64,000 nucleotides of DNA. Source: Trichococcus patagoniensis. Lineage in GTDB: Bacteria > Bacillota > Bacilli > Lactobacillales > Aerococcaceae. Each line of letters begins with the position of its first letter. Position 1 is the stretch's first letter. The stretch spans positions 1-64,000 of the forward strand of contig NZ_QAOM01000006.1 in assembly GCF_003051085.1 (NCBI RefSeq). The letters run 5' to 3'. This document shows positions 1 through 8,686 of the stretch, piece by piece. The translations under genes and the position numbers were made by a program. The notes beneath the pieces are model-generated. The model made no database searches and was not told the DNA's origin. It was given only the letters and a program-made list of their open reading frames with translations.

Positions 1-211
<211 letters not shown>

Positions 212-494
212 GGACTCTTGTACAGAAATCCTACATGTTAAGCTGATAGCTCTTAATTTCTTGCTGACTTGATGTTTGCGATACAAAGTATCGTCTTCGT
301 TTGCTTCGACCGAAGTCTAAGCTCCTTGCACATTTGGTTCGTTCATTCTTTATTCAGTTTTCAAAGGTCAATCGTGTATCACGTGTTACGTGATTGCTTA
401 TTCATATTAGCACGGCTTCGTTTATCCGTCAAGCTTTTTTTGAAATATTTTTCAAAAAACTTTACTGACGACCGCTCGAAGCAGCAACTTTTAT
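212..494 (-). promoter_or_regulatory. rRNA operon leader
   Basis: This is the transcribed leader between the rrn promoters and 16S. On the minus strand it contains a CTTTGAAAACTGAA motif (about 355-369), the boxA-like antitermination and processing sequence common in Firmicute rrn leaders. There is no convincing protein-coding frame. Confidence 0.6.
404..432 (-). promoter_or_regulatory. rrn promoter, proximal
   Basis: On the minus strand: -35 TTGACG (427-432), a 17-bp spacer, and -10 TAATAT (404-409). It is one of three tandem promoters feeding the rRNA operon. Confidence 0.7.
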
Positions 495-523
495 ATCTTA
501 TCACCCACACGATTGCATGTCAA
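495..523 (-). promoter_or_regulatory. rrn promoter, middle
   Basis: On the minus strand: a perfect -35 TTGACA (518-523), a 17-bp spacer, and -10 TAAGAT (495-500). Confidence 0.75.
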
Positions 524-568
524 CAACTTTTTTCGATTGTTTTATTTGCTATCGCAGACAACTTTTAA

Positions 569-598
569 ATATTACCACCGGCGACCTTCCCTTGTCAA
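569..598 (-). promoter_or_regulatory. rrn promoter, distal
   Basis: On the minus strand: a perfect -35 TTGACA (593-598), an 18-bp spacer, and -10 TAATAT (569-574). Confidence 0.65.
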
Positions 599-632
599 CG
601 CTATTTTTCAAATTTTCCTAAGTAACTAAATG

Positions 633-662
633 AAAAGCCTGCCGCAATGCGACAGACTTAAC
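633..662 (-). terminator. terminator after the metallopeptidase gene
   Basis: On the minus strand AAGTCTGTCGC pairs with GCGGCAGGCTT (three-base loop), followed by TTTCATTTAG. It lies just past the metallopeptidase stop codon and ahead of the rrn promoters. Confidence 0.55.
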
Positions 663-677
663 GAAATTTATTATAAA

Positions 678-1559
678 TTACAGTTCGTCATATCCGATAT
701 TGAATGTATCTGCGCCGCTCAGATTGCCGGTTTCGAAGCCTTTCGTGAACCAGCGCATGCGTTGCTCCGATGTGCCGTGCGTAAAGCTATCCGGTACGAC
801 ATAGCCTTGGTACTGTTTCTGCAGGGTATCATCCCCTACGGCAAAGGCAGCCTGCAGGGCTTCTTCGAAGTCGCCTTCCTCCAAGACACCTTGCTCCTGG
901 ACATAGTTTGCCCATACGCCGGCCAGATAATCGGCCTGCAGTTCCAAACGCACATTCAACTCATTGTATTCCGTCTCGCTGACTTGGTTTCGGTAGCCTT
1001 GCACCTGATCCATAATGCCCAGAAGGTTCTGGACATGGTGGCCGACTTCATGGGCGACGACATACGCCATCGCAAAGTCTCCGGACGCACCGTATTCTTG
1101 CGACAATTGGTCATAAAAACTCAAGTCGATATACAATTTTTGATCGGCTGGACAATAGAACGGTCCGACTTGGGAACCGGCCACCCCGCAGGCGGATTGC
1201 ACCTGGCCGCTGAAGAGCACCAGCGTCGGATTCACATATTCCATGTTGTTGTTCGCAAATTCTTGGGTCCAGGCATCTTCTGTATATGCCAGTACGACCG
1301 ATACAAACTCGGCCATCTCGTCCTCGGTCTTGTTGCTTGTTTCGGTGATGCCAGTCTGTGGTGTTTCAGTCGGCGTGCTGCCGACCCCACCAAACAGATC
1401 GCCTCCTCCAAACAAAGCGATGAGGATCATGATGATGATTCCAAAAATACCGCCGCCCGCCATACCGCTCATGCCCAGGCCGCCGCCCCCCGTCGAAAAG
1501 CCGCCACTGCCGCGCCGGTCCTCAACGTTCGAACTTCTCCTTCCACCTTTCCATTTCAT
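678..1559 (-). CDS. neutral zinc metallopeptidase (YpfJ-type), membrane anchored
   Basis: A 293-residue protein of the neutral zinc metallopeptidase family (KPN_02809/YpfJ type). It has a basic Gly/Arg-rich N-terminus, one hydrophobic segment (GIFGIIIMILIALFGGG) and a low-complexity linker. The catalytic domain that follows carries the HEXXH zinc site (AHEVGHH) and an ELQAD motif supplying a further ligand. The topology suggests an enzyme tethered to the membrane with the peptidase outside; the physiological substrate is unknown. A frame opens 20 codons earlier, but GGAGG sits 8 nt before the ATG at 1559, which fixes the start. A -10-like TATAAT lies at 1669-1674. It appears monocistronic. 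Confidence 0.85.
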   Translation of the reverse strand: MKWKGGRRSSNVEDRRGSGGFSTGGGGLGMSGMAGGGIFGIIIMILIALFGGGDLFGGVGSTPTETPQTGITETSNKTEDEMAEFVSVVLAYTEDAWTQEFANNNMEYVNPTLVLFSGQVQSACGVAGSQVGPFYCPADQKLYIDLSFYDQLSQEYGASGDFAMAYVVAHEVGHHVQNLLGIMDQVQGYRNQVSETEYNELNVRLELQADYLAGVWANYVQEQGVLEEGDFEEALQAAFAVGDDTLQKQYQGYVVPDSFTHGTSEQRMRWFTKGFETGNLSGADTFNIGYDEL

Positions 1560-2046
1560 AGGAATACCTCCAAATATTCTATTTTTGGCATCGCTGGCTC
1601 TGGTTCTGGTTCTGCCCACCCAACCAGACTTTTACCGCAATCCGAAAATCGATTTCTTTCTTACACTTATTATATAGTATTGACGGATAATTTAAAAAAA
1701 ATACACCTGAACGAGGTCTGGATCGATGCTTATGCAATGATCCAACGATTTAACCACAGCTAGACAGGACGCCTTATTTCGGCACCCGATTGCGCGCATA
1801 TTGATAAAAAAATATCCATGATGGCCCTTATTACTTTTGTTCATTTTCCGTTCAATTGTCCCTAATGCCCAAAAAACCTACTATTCGTGTGATCTTTTCG
1901 GGTGCTTCCGATTTTTTCGGATCGGATTCATTTGTGAATATATAAATATACTGAAATTATATTGATTACTTCCGTTTAGGGGAACACCATGAATATAAGC
2001 CTATACAACTTATCCAGAAGAGTTAGGCCGCGGCAAAAAAAGAAGC
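1560..2046. other. intergenic region without a convincing gene
   Basis: An AT-rich stretch between the divergent metallopeptidase gene and the SDR remnant. The only signal is a 24-codon frame on the plus strand (1989-2063) behind an AGGGG-like site. Its TAA overlaps the ATG of the SDR remnant. Its peptide is basic and resembles nothing I know. Confidence 0.4.
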
Positions 2047-2346
2047 TAAGGAGCGATGCATAATGGGAAAATCGGGAAGAAGTCATTGCGCAGACCGAGG
2101 AAAAATTCGGACCGATTACGGTACTCGTGAACAATGCAGGCGTCGGCTTCATCGTCAACATTTCCTCTGGCCGAACAGGGAGACGTCTATGAATACATCA
2201 AACAATTGGAAAAGGACATCCCTTTGAGAAGGACCGCAAAACCGGAGGAAGTGTCCAATCTGGTCATCTACCTTGCTTCTGATGATTCGAGCTACTCGAC
2301 CGGCTCGCAATTCGTCGTCGACGGTGGGATGATTTCCGATCTTTGA
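2047..2346 (+). pseudogene. decayed short-chain dehydrogenase/reductase
   Basis: Pieces of a classical SDR survive in two frames. From about 2064 one frame reads an SDR helix, then the NNAG motif (VLVNNAGVGF) and at once IVNISSG, so the roughly 45 residues normally between them are missing. It then stops at TGA. From about 2160 a second frame reads the C-terminal signature (LRRTAKPEEVSNLVIYLASD ... FVVDGGM). The N-terminal Rossmann glycine motif and the YxxxK catalytic region are gone. An AAGGAG site at 2047-2052 and an ATG at 2063 remain but now lead into a wrong frame. This is an internally deleted, frameshifted remnant that cannot be functional. Confidence 0.85.
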
Positions 2347-2385
2347 GATTCTTTGAAATAACAAGGGTCTTATCATACCGAAAAA

Positions 2386-2433
2386 AAACGCGCAACGGCT
2401 GCCAAGATAGTTCTGGCAGCTGTTGCGCGTTTA
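2386..2433 (-). terminator. terminator after the TIM-barrel gene
   Basis: A long hairpin (AAACGCGCAAC...GTTGCGCGTTT with an inner GCTGCCA/TGGCAGC stem), followed on the minus strand by eight T. It directly abuts the stop codon at 2435. Confidence 0.85.
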
Positions 2434-2434
2434 C

Positions 2435-3184
2435 TCAATCTTCTTGTTCTTCCAAGTCTTCGACTTCTTCGATCGTCATACCTTGGTGCTCCTGCATGTA
2501 TCGCTCTCTTTCTTTGTTGCGGTACTTGTCCATCTTGCGGCGGAACAATTCGCCGTTGGAAGGGGGCGTCCAGCTGATGGCATTGGCACCAGCGTTGATC
2601 ACATCCAGAATCGTTTCATCCGTCGGGCCGCCAGTCGCGATGATCGGAACATCAGGGAAATTTTCACGGATGCGGCTCACAATATAGGCCGTATCCTTCC
2701 CTCCGCTGACGTTCAGGATATCTACACCGGCATCCAATCGTTCTTGAATATCCATGTATTCCGTCACGATCGTACAGACGATCGGAATGTCCACGGTTTC
2801 CTCGATTTGTCTGATGGTATCGATCGGTGTCGGCGCATTGACGACGACTGCCAAGGAACCCTGCGCCTCCGAAAACAAAGAGATGTTGGCACTGCGCTTG
2901 CCTTGGGTCGTCCCGCCTCCGACACCGGAAAGGATCGGAATGGTTGAGACATTTGCGATACTTTGGATGACCGCCGGATGCGGGGTAAATGGATAAACCG
3001 CGATGACGGCATCCGCATCGTTATTCAGGATGATGGCGATATCCGTCGTAAAGATCAGGGATTTGATTCGTTTTCCGAAAATCCGGATTCCGGAACAGTT
3101 TCGGATCACACTAGGGACTTGCACGGTATCACTGCGCAAATCGGTTGTGATGCTTGGTGCTTCTCTTTTGATTCTTGGTTCCAT
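2435..3184 (-). CDS. TIM-barrel protein of unknown function (hydrolase-labelled family)
   Basis: A 249-residue protein predicted to fold as a phosphate-binding TIM barrel. Beta-strand/glycine turns are visible at IPILSGVGGGT, DILNVSGGKDT and PIIATGGPTDETI, the last two resembling the paired phosphate-gripping loops of ribulose-phosphate-binding barrels. The C-terminus is a charged tail rich in Glu. From memory, relatives in lactobacilli and enterococci carry only the label hydrolase, with no proven reaction. The start has AAAGGAG 8 nt upstream. It is followed by its own strong terminator, so it is probably a single-gene unit. Confidence 0.7.
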   Translation of the reverse strand: MEPRIKREAPSITTDLRSDTVQVPSVIRNCSGIRIFGKRIKSLIFTTDIAIILNNDADAVIAVYPFTPHPAVIQSIANVSTIPILSGVGGGTTQGKRSANISLFSEAQGSLAVVVNAPTPIDTIRQIEETVDIPIVCTIVTEYMDIQERLDAGVDILNVSGGKDTAYIVSRIRENFPDVPIIATGGPTDETILDVINAGANAISWTPPSNGELFRRKMDKYRNKERERYMQEHQGMTIEEVEDLEEQED

Positions 3185-3230
3185 TATTTCGCTCCTTTTC
3201 TGAAAATTTAGATCATAAGTTATGTGCCGA

Positions 3231-4058
3231 TCAGCCGATGATAAGGTTCTCTTCCTTCAGGACTTCCGAATAGAAGACTGCACGCGCGGCTTTTCTTCTC
3301 GGCTCAACGATGAAGGTCAGGATGCCGAAGATGGCGAATGCCGCCAACATCAGTCCGACCAGTAACAACGCTTGATACAGTAATGCATCGGAGTCAGCCG
3401 TTGCCGCTCCGGCGTACATTGAAAACGCGGAAACACCGATTCCCAAGAACAATGCGACCGGAATCAGGTAGACGACAAAATAAGTCAGATCCAATTGGAA
3501 CAAGCGCATCTTTTTGCCTTTCATGAAGGCTTCACTTTGTCTCAGGATATCCGTCGTTTTCATGTCCGGATTATCAAAATAAATGAAGTTCGATAATGCC
3601 AAAGAGTACAGCTTCATGATGCCCGGTATGATCAGCAGAACGGACCACAAAATGACGTAGACGGCCTGCAGCGCCAACACACCTAAAGTTTTGGACAATT
3701 GGTTTTCGAACGGTTTGAGCAAATGCCCCGACGAAAGCGGCGTACCGTCCAGCATATCCAGATAGCCCCATTCATTCCCCATCTGCATGGAGCCGATGAT
3801 CAGCGCCACGATGATCGAAAGGACAACATTCAGGGTCGTTTGGAAAGGTGAAGACTGCATCGAAAAGACCGAATCCCAATTCGGCAAGGTATCGCCCGTC
3901 ATCTGCATATTCAACGCACTTTCGCCCGTCAGCGTTCTTACTACTGATTGCATGACGCTGTTCGCGATCGTGATCAGGATCAGGTTGAGTACTGCCATTT
4001 TATAATTGCCGCGTAAATATTCTCTAGCCATGGATCGAATTTCTTTGTTCGTTAACAT
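3231..4058 (-). CDS. DUF975 family integral membrane protein
   Basis: A 275-residue protein of the DUF975 family, recognised by the opening LTNKEIRSMAREYLRGNYK and six or so hydrophobic segments, including the central SQSEAFMKGKK-like loop (RQSEAFMKGKKMRLFQLDL) typical of the family. The function of DUF975 proteins is not known. A frame extends 19 codons upstream, but GGGGTGG precedes the ATG at 4058 and the family N-terminus starts there. Neighbours are transcribed the same way, with 47 bp to the next gene downstream. Confidence 0.8.
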   Translation of the reverse strand: MLTNKEIRSMAREYLRGNYKMAVLNLILITIANSVMQSVVRTLTGESALNMQMTGDTLPNWDSVFSMQSSPFQTTLNVVLSIIVALIIGSMQMGNEWGYLDMLDGTPLSSGHLLKPFENQLSKTLGVLALQAVYVILWSVLLIIPGIMKLYSLALSNFIYFDNPDMKTTDILRQSEAFMKGKKMRLFQLDLTYFVVYLIPVALFLGIGVSAFSMYAGAATADSDALLYQALLLVGLMLAAFAIFGILTFIVEPRRKAARAVFYSEVLKEENLIIG

Positions 4059-4165
4059 ATAATTATGACCACCCCTTACAATTTTCGATAGTATAAGTAT
4101 ACCATAATTGAACAATTTGCAACGCTTTCAGATAATTGTCTTTCATTAATTTCATCACTAATACG

Positions 4166-4549
4166 TCAGCGTTGTTGTTCGTCAACTTTCGCTCCGCAAT
4201 TCGGGCAAAAATGCGCGCCTTGCGGGTAGGAAGCACCGCAGTTGGAACATCTGCTTTCCAGCGGTTCGCCTGTCTGATACAGCTGTAGATCGCTGTCCCG
4301 GATCGAAACCGTTTCTTTCCGCTGGATTGCTTTGCCTACCTGCGGATCCAGCAAATACCAGGTATCGCAACAGGTTGTGCGGACGAGATATTTTTTCCCG
4401 AATGTGATGACCGGGATGAAAAACAGGCGGAAACGATTGCCCACGAGATAGACCTCATAGCGCCCGAAGTGTCCGCAGCGGCTGCACGTGATCGTCTGGT
4501 TGTATTCCAGTTGCTTGCGGAACGGCAATACGTCAAAAAATAAAAACAT
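4166..4549 (-). CDS. zinc-ribbon domain protein
   Basis: A 127-residue protein with two cysteine knuckles. An N-terminal pair is CSRCGHFG. A C-terminal zinc ribbon is CSNCGASYPQGAHFCPNCGA, a classic CxxC-x11-CxxC zinc_ribbon_2 arrangement. The middle holds a short hydrophobic segment (RLFFIPVITFGKKY). The role is unknown; similar proteins often act as small accessory or scaffold factors. Its ATG overlaps the TAA of the macro-domain gene (TAATG), so the two are translationally coupled. Confidence 0.75.
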   Translation of the reverse strand: MFLFFDVLPFRKQLEYNQTITCSRCGHFGRYEVYLVGNRFRLFFIPVITFGKKYLVRTTCCDTWYLLDPQVGKAIQRKETVSIRDSDLQLYQTGEPLESRCSNCGASYPQGAHFCPNCGAKVDEQQR

Positions 4550-5100
4550 TAGTCAGTTCCCCTTTCCAATTCTTCGAATGCCTGCTCGTATGCGCGCACT
4601 GTCGCATCGTCAAAGCAGACAAAAGTTATTTCTGTGACGTCGGATCCCGGATGCTTTTCCAGATATTTCCGGACGGTTCCGACAGCGATTGCGGTCGCCC
4701 GTTCCAGCGGATAACCGTAAATGCCGGTGCTGATCGCCGGGAAGGCAAGCGTGCGGATTCCGTTGGCGTCGGCCAATTCCAACGATTTTTGGTAGCACGA
4801 GGCAAGCAAATCCGATTCACCGTGCGTTCCGCCCCGCCAGACAGGACCGACAGTGTGGATGACATGAGCGGCCTTGAGCCGGAAGCCTGGCGTGAGTTTC
4901 GCCTCGCCGGTTCGGCACCCGTTCAACAGACGGCAAGCGGCCAACAATTCCGGCCCGGCGGCACGATGGATGGCGCCGTCTACTCCGCCCCCGCCGAGCA
5001 GGCTTTCATTGGCGGCATTAACGACGGCATCGACTTCGCATCTGGTGATGTCGCCTTTCTCCAAGCGCAATGTTGTTTGATTGATCTGCACTCTATTCAT
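4549..5100 (-). CDS. macro domain protein (O-acetyl-ADP-ribose deacetylase-like)
   Basis: A 183-residue stand-alone macro domain of the MacroD/YmdB class. These hydrolyse O-acetyl-ADP-ribose and remove ADP-ribose from acidic residues of proteins. Visible signatures are [20 protein letters not shown] (the ADP-ribose-binding Asn and the diphosphate loop) and [13 protein letters not shown]. Two in-frame ATGs lie 6 nt apart. GGGAGG touches the first but is 7 nt from the second, so 5100 is preferred over 5106. It forms a coupled pair with the zinc-ribbon gene downstream. An ADP-ribosylglycohydrolase sits elsewhere in this window (56478-57317). Confidence 0.9.
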   Translation of the reverse strand: MNRVQINQTTLRLEKGDITRCEVDAVVNAANESLLGGGGVDGAIHRAAGPELLAACRLLNGCRTGEAKLTPGFRLKAAHVIHTVGPVWRGGTHGESDLLASCYQKSLELADANGIRTLAFPAISTGIYGYPLERATAIAVGTVRKYLEKHPGSDVTEITFVCFDDATVRAYEQAFEELERGTD

Positions 5101-5289
5101 TCCCATTCCTCCCTAAATACCTATTCAGTCCGGACATCTCAACACGTACACTTTACCAAAATTCCGGTTGATTATCCATTTGGCCGAATCGGGTCGGTTT
5201 GACCTCGCTGAGCGGGCGCTCTTCTGGACTTTTGACCCGAAAAGGAATTAAATGAAGATGAAGAAATAAGCGGAAAGAAGGTTTTCGAG

Positions 5290-6495
5290 ATGGCGGACAA
5301 CCAAAATAAAAAGAAGCGGATCCTCGGCGTCGAAAGCAATATTTTCTTTGTCGGTTTGACCAGTTTCCTGACGGATACAACGACAAAGATGGTCTACAGT
5401 ATCCTGCCTTTATTCCTGACCACATTAGGCGCTTCAAAAACCGAAATTTCACTGATCGAAGGCATCGCCGAAAGCACTGCTTCCGTCCTCAAATCCCTCT
5501 CCGGCTGGTGGAGCGACAAAATTGGCCGCAACAAACCTTTCATGATCATCGGTTACGGCATCACCGCCCTGCTTTCCCCGCTCTTCGCATTCGTGACGAC
5601 GCCGCTGCAGGTTCTGTCGATCCGCTTTGTCGAACGCGTCGGCAAAGGTATCCGCACCGCTCCCCGGGACAGTCTTGTGGCCGGATCTTCCGAGGAAAAC
5701 AACAACGCCGGTTTGAATTTCGGTTTCCATAAGGCGATGGACAACAGCGGCGCCATCGTCGGGCCGCTGATTGCCTTTGCCGTATTGGCTGCTTTCCCCG
5801 GCGATTACCGGCGTGTCTTCCTGTTTGCAGCTATCCCGGGATTTTTGGGGCTGCTGTCGATCATCTTTTTTGTTAAGGAAGCCAAGCGCGCCAAATCGGA
5901 GCGGCTCGGCAAATTGGCCTTCCGTGATTTCCCCAAGGACTTCTCCCTTTTTCTGCTCATCGTTTTCGTTTTCACGCTGGGGAATTCGACGGATGCCCTG
6001 CTTTTGATCAAAGCGAGCGACGTCGGCGTCAGCGATGCCTTCATCCCGATCATGTACCTGGTGTTCAATGCGGTATCGGTCGCCTTTGCCGTTCCGCTAG
6101 GGAAACTGTCCGACAAAATTGGCCGCAAGCGGATCATCATCGGCGGCTACCTGATGTTCGCGCTGATCTATTTCGGTTTCGGCAAGGCTGCGACCCCATT
6201 CGCCATCGTCGTTCTGTTCGCCTTTTATGGCCTTTACAGCGCTGCGACGGACGGCATCCAGAAAGCGCTGGTCTCCGACATCATCGGCAAGGAAAAGAAA
6301 GGCACCGGGCTGGGCCTCTACAACGCCATCTTGGGGATGACGCTGCTTCCGGCCAGTCTGATCGGCGGGTGGCTCTATGACAAGTTCAACAACCAGGTGC
6401 CCTTCTATTTCGGTTCCGCTACCGCCCTGCTTTCCGCCTTTTTAATGTTCCTCTTCTATCAGCGCGGCAAACGTAATGGATCCGCGCACGCGTAG
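5290..6495 (+). CDS. MFS transporter
   Basis: A 401-residue major facilitator with about 12 membrane segments. The loop 2-3 motif appears as GWWSDKIGRNKP and again after the central loop as GKLSDKIGRKR, the duplicated signature of MFS proteins. The segment RFVERVGKGIRTAPRDSLVA marks the branch often annotated as drug or sugar efflux MFS; the substrate cannot be predicted. The start has GAAGG at a good distance. It converges on ydbC and shares its terminator at 6646-6692; the 51-bp-period hairpin pair at 6535-6615 follows its stop. Confidence 0.85.
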   Translation: MADNQNKKKRILGVESNIFFVGLTSFLTDTTTKMVYSILPLFLTTLGASKTEISLIEGIAESTASVLKSLSGWWSDKIGRNKPFMIIGYGITALLSPLFAFVTTPLQVLSIRFVERVGKGIRTAPRDSLVAGSSEENNNAGLNFGFHKAMDNSGAIVGPLIAFAVLAAFPGDYRRVFLFAAIPGFLGLLSIIFFVKEAKRAKSERLGKLAFRDFPKDFSLFLLIVFVFTLGNSTDALLLIKASDVGVSDAFIPIMYLVFNAVSVAFAVPLGKLSDKIGRKRIIIGGYLMFALIYFGFGKAATPFAIVVLFAFYGLYSAATDGIQKALVSDIIGKEKKGTGLGLYNAILGMTLLPASLIGGWLYDKFNNQVPFYFGSATALLSAFLMFLFYQRGKRNGSAHA

Positions 6496-6532
6496 TAAAA
6501 TGTTGCATTCAAAGGGGACGGGCCTGCGGCGA

Positions 6533-6616
6533 GATTCCCCGGCAAAATGGTTTTGGCGGGGAATCTTTTGTTGTTCGCTGCCATTTTCCCCCGCCAAGCT
6601 TGCTTTGGCGGGGAAT
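6533..6616. repeat. two-unit tandem hairpin array, 51-bp period
   Basis: Two hairpins of the type TTCCCC(C)GCCAA...TTTGGCGGGGAA start at 6535 and 6586, exactly 51 bp apart. The first extends its stem with GA/TC. They lie between convergent genes. They belong to the same group as those at 46616-46749 and, with a different stem, at 8527, 41315 and 56347. Confidence 0.8.
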
Positions 6617-6645
6617 CTCGCCGCATAAATTCAATTCCAAAACAT

Positions 6646-6692
6646 AAGGCTGTAGCAAACCAGAACGTACAATTCTGATTTGCTACAGCCTT
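6646..6692. terminator. bidirectional terminator between MFS gene and ydbC
   Basis: A perfect 14-bp stem (AAGGCTGTAGCAAA / TTTGCTACAGCCTT) with a short inner hairpin, located between convergent genes and flanked by T on the plus side. Confidence 0.8.
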
Positions 6693-6697
6693 TTCGG

Positions 6698-6907
6698 TTA
6701 TTTCAACAATTTGGCGAGGGCCGCCATCTCTTCTTCGCTGAAGGTCAGTCCTTTGCCCATCTTTTCGTGTTCCGGACTCCATTCGCGGATGTCGTATTTT
6801 GGCGGTCGGCCGTTCCAGCTGACCAAGTTCAACTCTTTCGTCCAGCCTTTTGCGGATGTGGACAGGACGCCGAGTTCTTCGACGATTTCAAATGTGATGT
6901 CTGCCAT
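6698..6907 (-). CDS. ydbC: YdbC family, PC4-like single-stranded DNA-binding protein
   Basis: A 69-residue protein of the YdbC/PC4 (p15) family, bacterial relatives of the eukaryotic transcription coactivator PC4. Lactococcal YdbC binds single-stranded DNA as a dimer. The sequence shows the ELNLVSWNGRPPKYDIREWS core, in which the PPKYDIR beta strand is the family hallmark, and an EEMAALAKLL C-terminal helix. A frame runs 33 codons further upstream, but AAAGGA sits 7-8 nt before the ATG at 6907 and the family begins there. Monocistronic, with a strong shared terminator. Confidence 0.9.
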   Translation of the reverse strand: MADITFEIVEELGVLSTSAKGWTKELNLVSWNGRPPKYDIREWSPEHEKMGKGLTFSEEEMAALAKLLK

Positions 6908-7126
6908 GGTTAGGATCCTTTCTTTTTTGGGAATATGTGGACTGCCGCCTGATCGGTTTTCGGATCGGCAACTTACCTCTTTATTATAACGCAACCCGCG
7001 CTTCATTTAAAATATCCGCGTTTTTTCGAAAAACGTGTTTTTGGTTTTAATCTTTGTCGGGTGTTTTGCGGTTTTCGGTCGGTACCGCATGCAGGATTTC
7101 AGCCGCCATCATTCCAGTGAGAGCTG

Positions 7127-8293
7127 TCAGGCTTTCCATTGATCCAGCACCTTGATCGCCAAAGCCGAGAAGTAATCAGCGGCGACAGCCAAAGCTTCCT
7201 CTTTGAGGTTGAATTCAGGATGGTGCCATTCGCGCGTGCCTTCGACGCCCATGAACACGAAGAAACCGGGGATAAGCGTCTGATAATGCGCGAAATCCTC
7301 CCCACCGGCGACCGGTTTCGGCTCTACGGATCGATAGCCCTGTTCGGCAGCTGTCTCTTCCATGATCACCTTGAAACGGGCATCATTGTCCACGATGGAA
7401 ACGTACGGGTGCCAGCGGAAATCGGCAACCGCTCCGAAACCGGCCGCAATCCCTTCAGCTGCGCGGCGCATCAAGGCTGGAATTTTCTCGCGGTCTTCTT
7501 TTTGGAAAGCACGGACGGTCCCTTCCATGTAGACTTTCTCGGGAATGACGTTCCAAGAGTTGCCGCCGTGGATCTGGGTGATGCTGATGACGGCATTGTG
7601 GAAAGGACTCGTATTCCGGCTGATGATCGTCTGCAGACTGGTGATGATCTGGCTTGCGATGACAATCGGATCGATGGTCGAGTCCGGAATGCCGGCATGT
7701 CCGCCGACACCGTGGATTTCCAGTTCAAAACGATCCGCGCTAGCCATCAGTCCGCCTTCACGGATGCCGATCGTGCCGACCGGCAGATCCGGCTTGTTGT
7801 GCATCCCGAAAATGGCGGAAACGCCCTCCAAAGCACCGGCTGCTTCGACCCACTTCGCACCTTGCGCGATCTCTTCGGCTGGTTGGAAAATGAATCGGAC
7901 CGTGCCTTTCAGTGACGCTTTTTTGCCCTGAAGCAGGATTGCCGCCCCAATCATGGAAGCCGTATGATAATCATGACCGCAGGCATGCATGAGTCCTTCC
8001 GTTTCGGAAGCGAACGGCAGACCGGACGCTTCCTTGACCGGCAAAGCGTCGATATCCGCACGCAGCGCGATCGTCGGACCCGGCAGTGCGCCCACGACTT
8101 CCGCAATCAGACCGGTCTCCAGCGGGAAGTCGAGAATCGTGATCCCTTCCTCCGACAGCCAGTGGCGTATGCGCTCGGTCGTCGCAAATTCCTTTGCGGA
8201 CAATTCCGGATGCGCATGCAGTTCGCGCCGGTAAGCGACCATCTTTTCGTAGAGCCCTGTTTTGGTTTGTGTGTCCGTTTGCGTTACAGTCAT
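7127..8293 (-). CDS. M20 family metallo-amidohydrolase
   Basis: A 388-residue peptidase/amidohydrolase of the M20D subfamily (N-acyl-L-amino acid amidohydrolase, hippurate hydrolase or IAA-amino acid hydrolase type). It would remove an acyl group from an N-acyl amino acid using two divalent metals. Seen are RRELHAHPELS, the metal/Cys motif MHACGHDYHT, the bridging PAEE (FQPAEEIAQGAKW) and the C-terminal GGEDFAHY. The frame begins 14 codons earlier, but AAAGGGAG lies 9 nt before the ATG at 8293. The exact acyl substrate cannot be told. Confidence 0.85.
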   Translation of the reverse strand: MTVTQTDTQTKTGLYEKMVAYRRELHAHPELSAKEFATTERIRHWLSEEGITILDFPLETGLIAEVVGALPGPTIALRADIDALPVKEASGLPFASETEGLMHACGHDYHTASMIGAAILLQGKKASLKGTVRFIFQPAEEIAQGAKWVEAAGALEGVSAIFGMHNKPDLPVGTIGIREGGLMASADRFELEIHGVGGHAGIPDSTIDPIVIASQIITSLQTIISRNTSPFHNAVISITQIHGGNSWNVIPEKVYMEGTVRAFQKEDREKIPALMRRAAEGIAAGFGAVADFRWHPYVSIVDNDARFKVIMEETAAEQGYRSVEPKPVAGGEDFAHYQTLIPGFFVFMGVEGTREWHHPEFNLKEEALAVAADYFSALAIKVLDQWKA

Positions 8294-8526
8294 GGTATCA
8301 TTCTCCCTTTTAGTCTCAGCTTTCATCTTTTTCACTAGTTGTTTCAGGAATTATTTTGTGCAGACCTGCTGCGGATTGCCATCCGGCTTTCCGGTGGCCT
8401 TGTTCCACTACTATATCGATTCCGTTCAGAACGGTCAACTGATTGCTTCTATGATTATTTTTTTGAAATAAGCGATGATGTGCCCCAAAGTGAGCGCCAG
8501 GAATCCAGCCCGAGATGCACGACTAT

Positions 8527-8607
8527 TTCCCGACGAAGCGACCCTCACCGGGAATTTAATAGCGGTTCCGCACCTGTTTCCCGATGAGGGGGGCCTCATC
8601 GGTTTTT
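8527..8607. repeat. two-unit hairpin array, 51-bp period, second unit terminator-like
   Basis: TTCCCG...CGGGAA (8527-8554) is followed by TTCCCGATGAGG...CCTCATCGG with TTTTT (8578-8607). The starts are 51 bp apart, the same spacing as the other arrays in the window. The rest of the 393-bp gap between murE and the amidohydrolase gene holds nothing else that I can identify apart from the terminator at 8625. Confidence 0.7.
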
Positions 8608-8624
8608 CGGCTCCCACTCCCACA

Positions 8625-8671
8625 AAAAGGACCGATAAACACCCATTATTACAGTGTTTTTCGGTCCTTTT
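8625..8671 (-). terminator. terminator after murE
   Basis: Hairpin AAAAGGACCGA / TCGGTCCTTTT with an inner AACAC/GTGTT stem, 16 bp past the murE stop codon on the minus strand. Confidence 0.8.
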
Positions 8672-8686
8672 CCGGTATCATCTATT

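Noticed and set aside
630-1763. Long open frame on the plus strand opposite the metallopeptidase gene
   Set aside because: The minus strand carries the HEXXH motif and a clear ribosome binding site; the plus frame has no ribosome binding site and no recognisable sequence. Many similar antisense frames occur because of the GC-rich third position of the real genes.
1989-2063. A 24-codon gene or leader peptide before the SDR remnant
   Set aside because: The only support is a weak AGGGG site and a TAATG overlap. The peptide matches nothing, and the gene it would couple to is broken.
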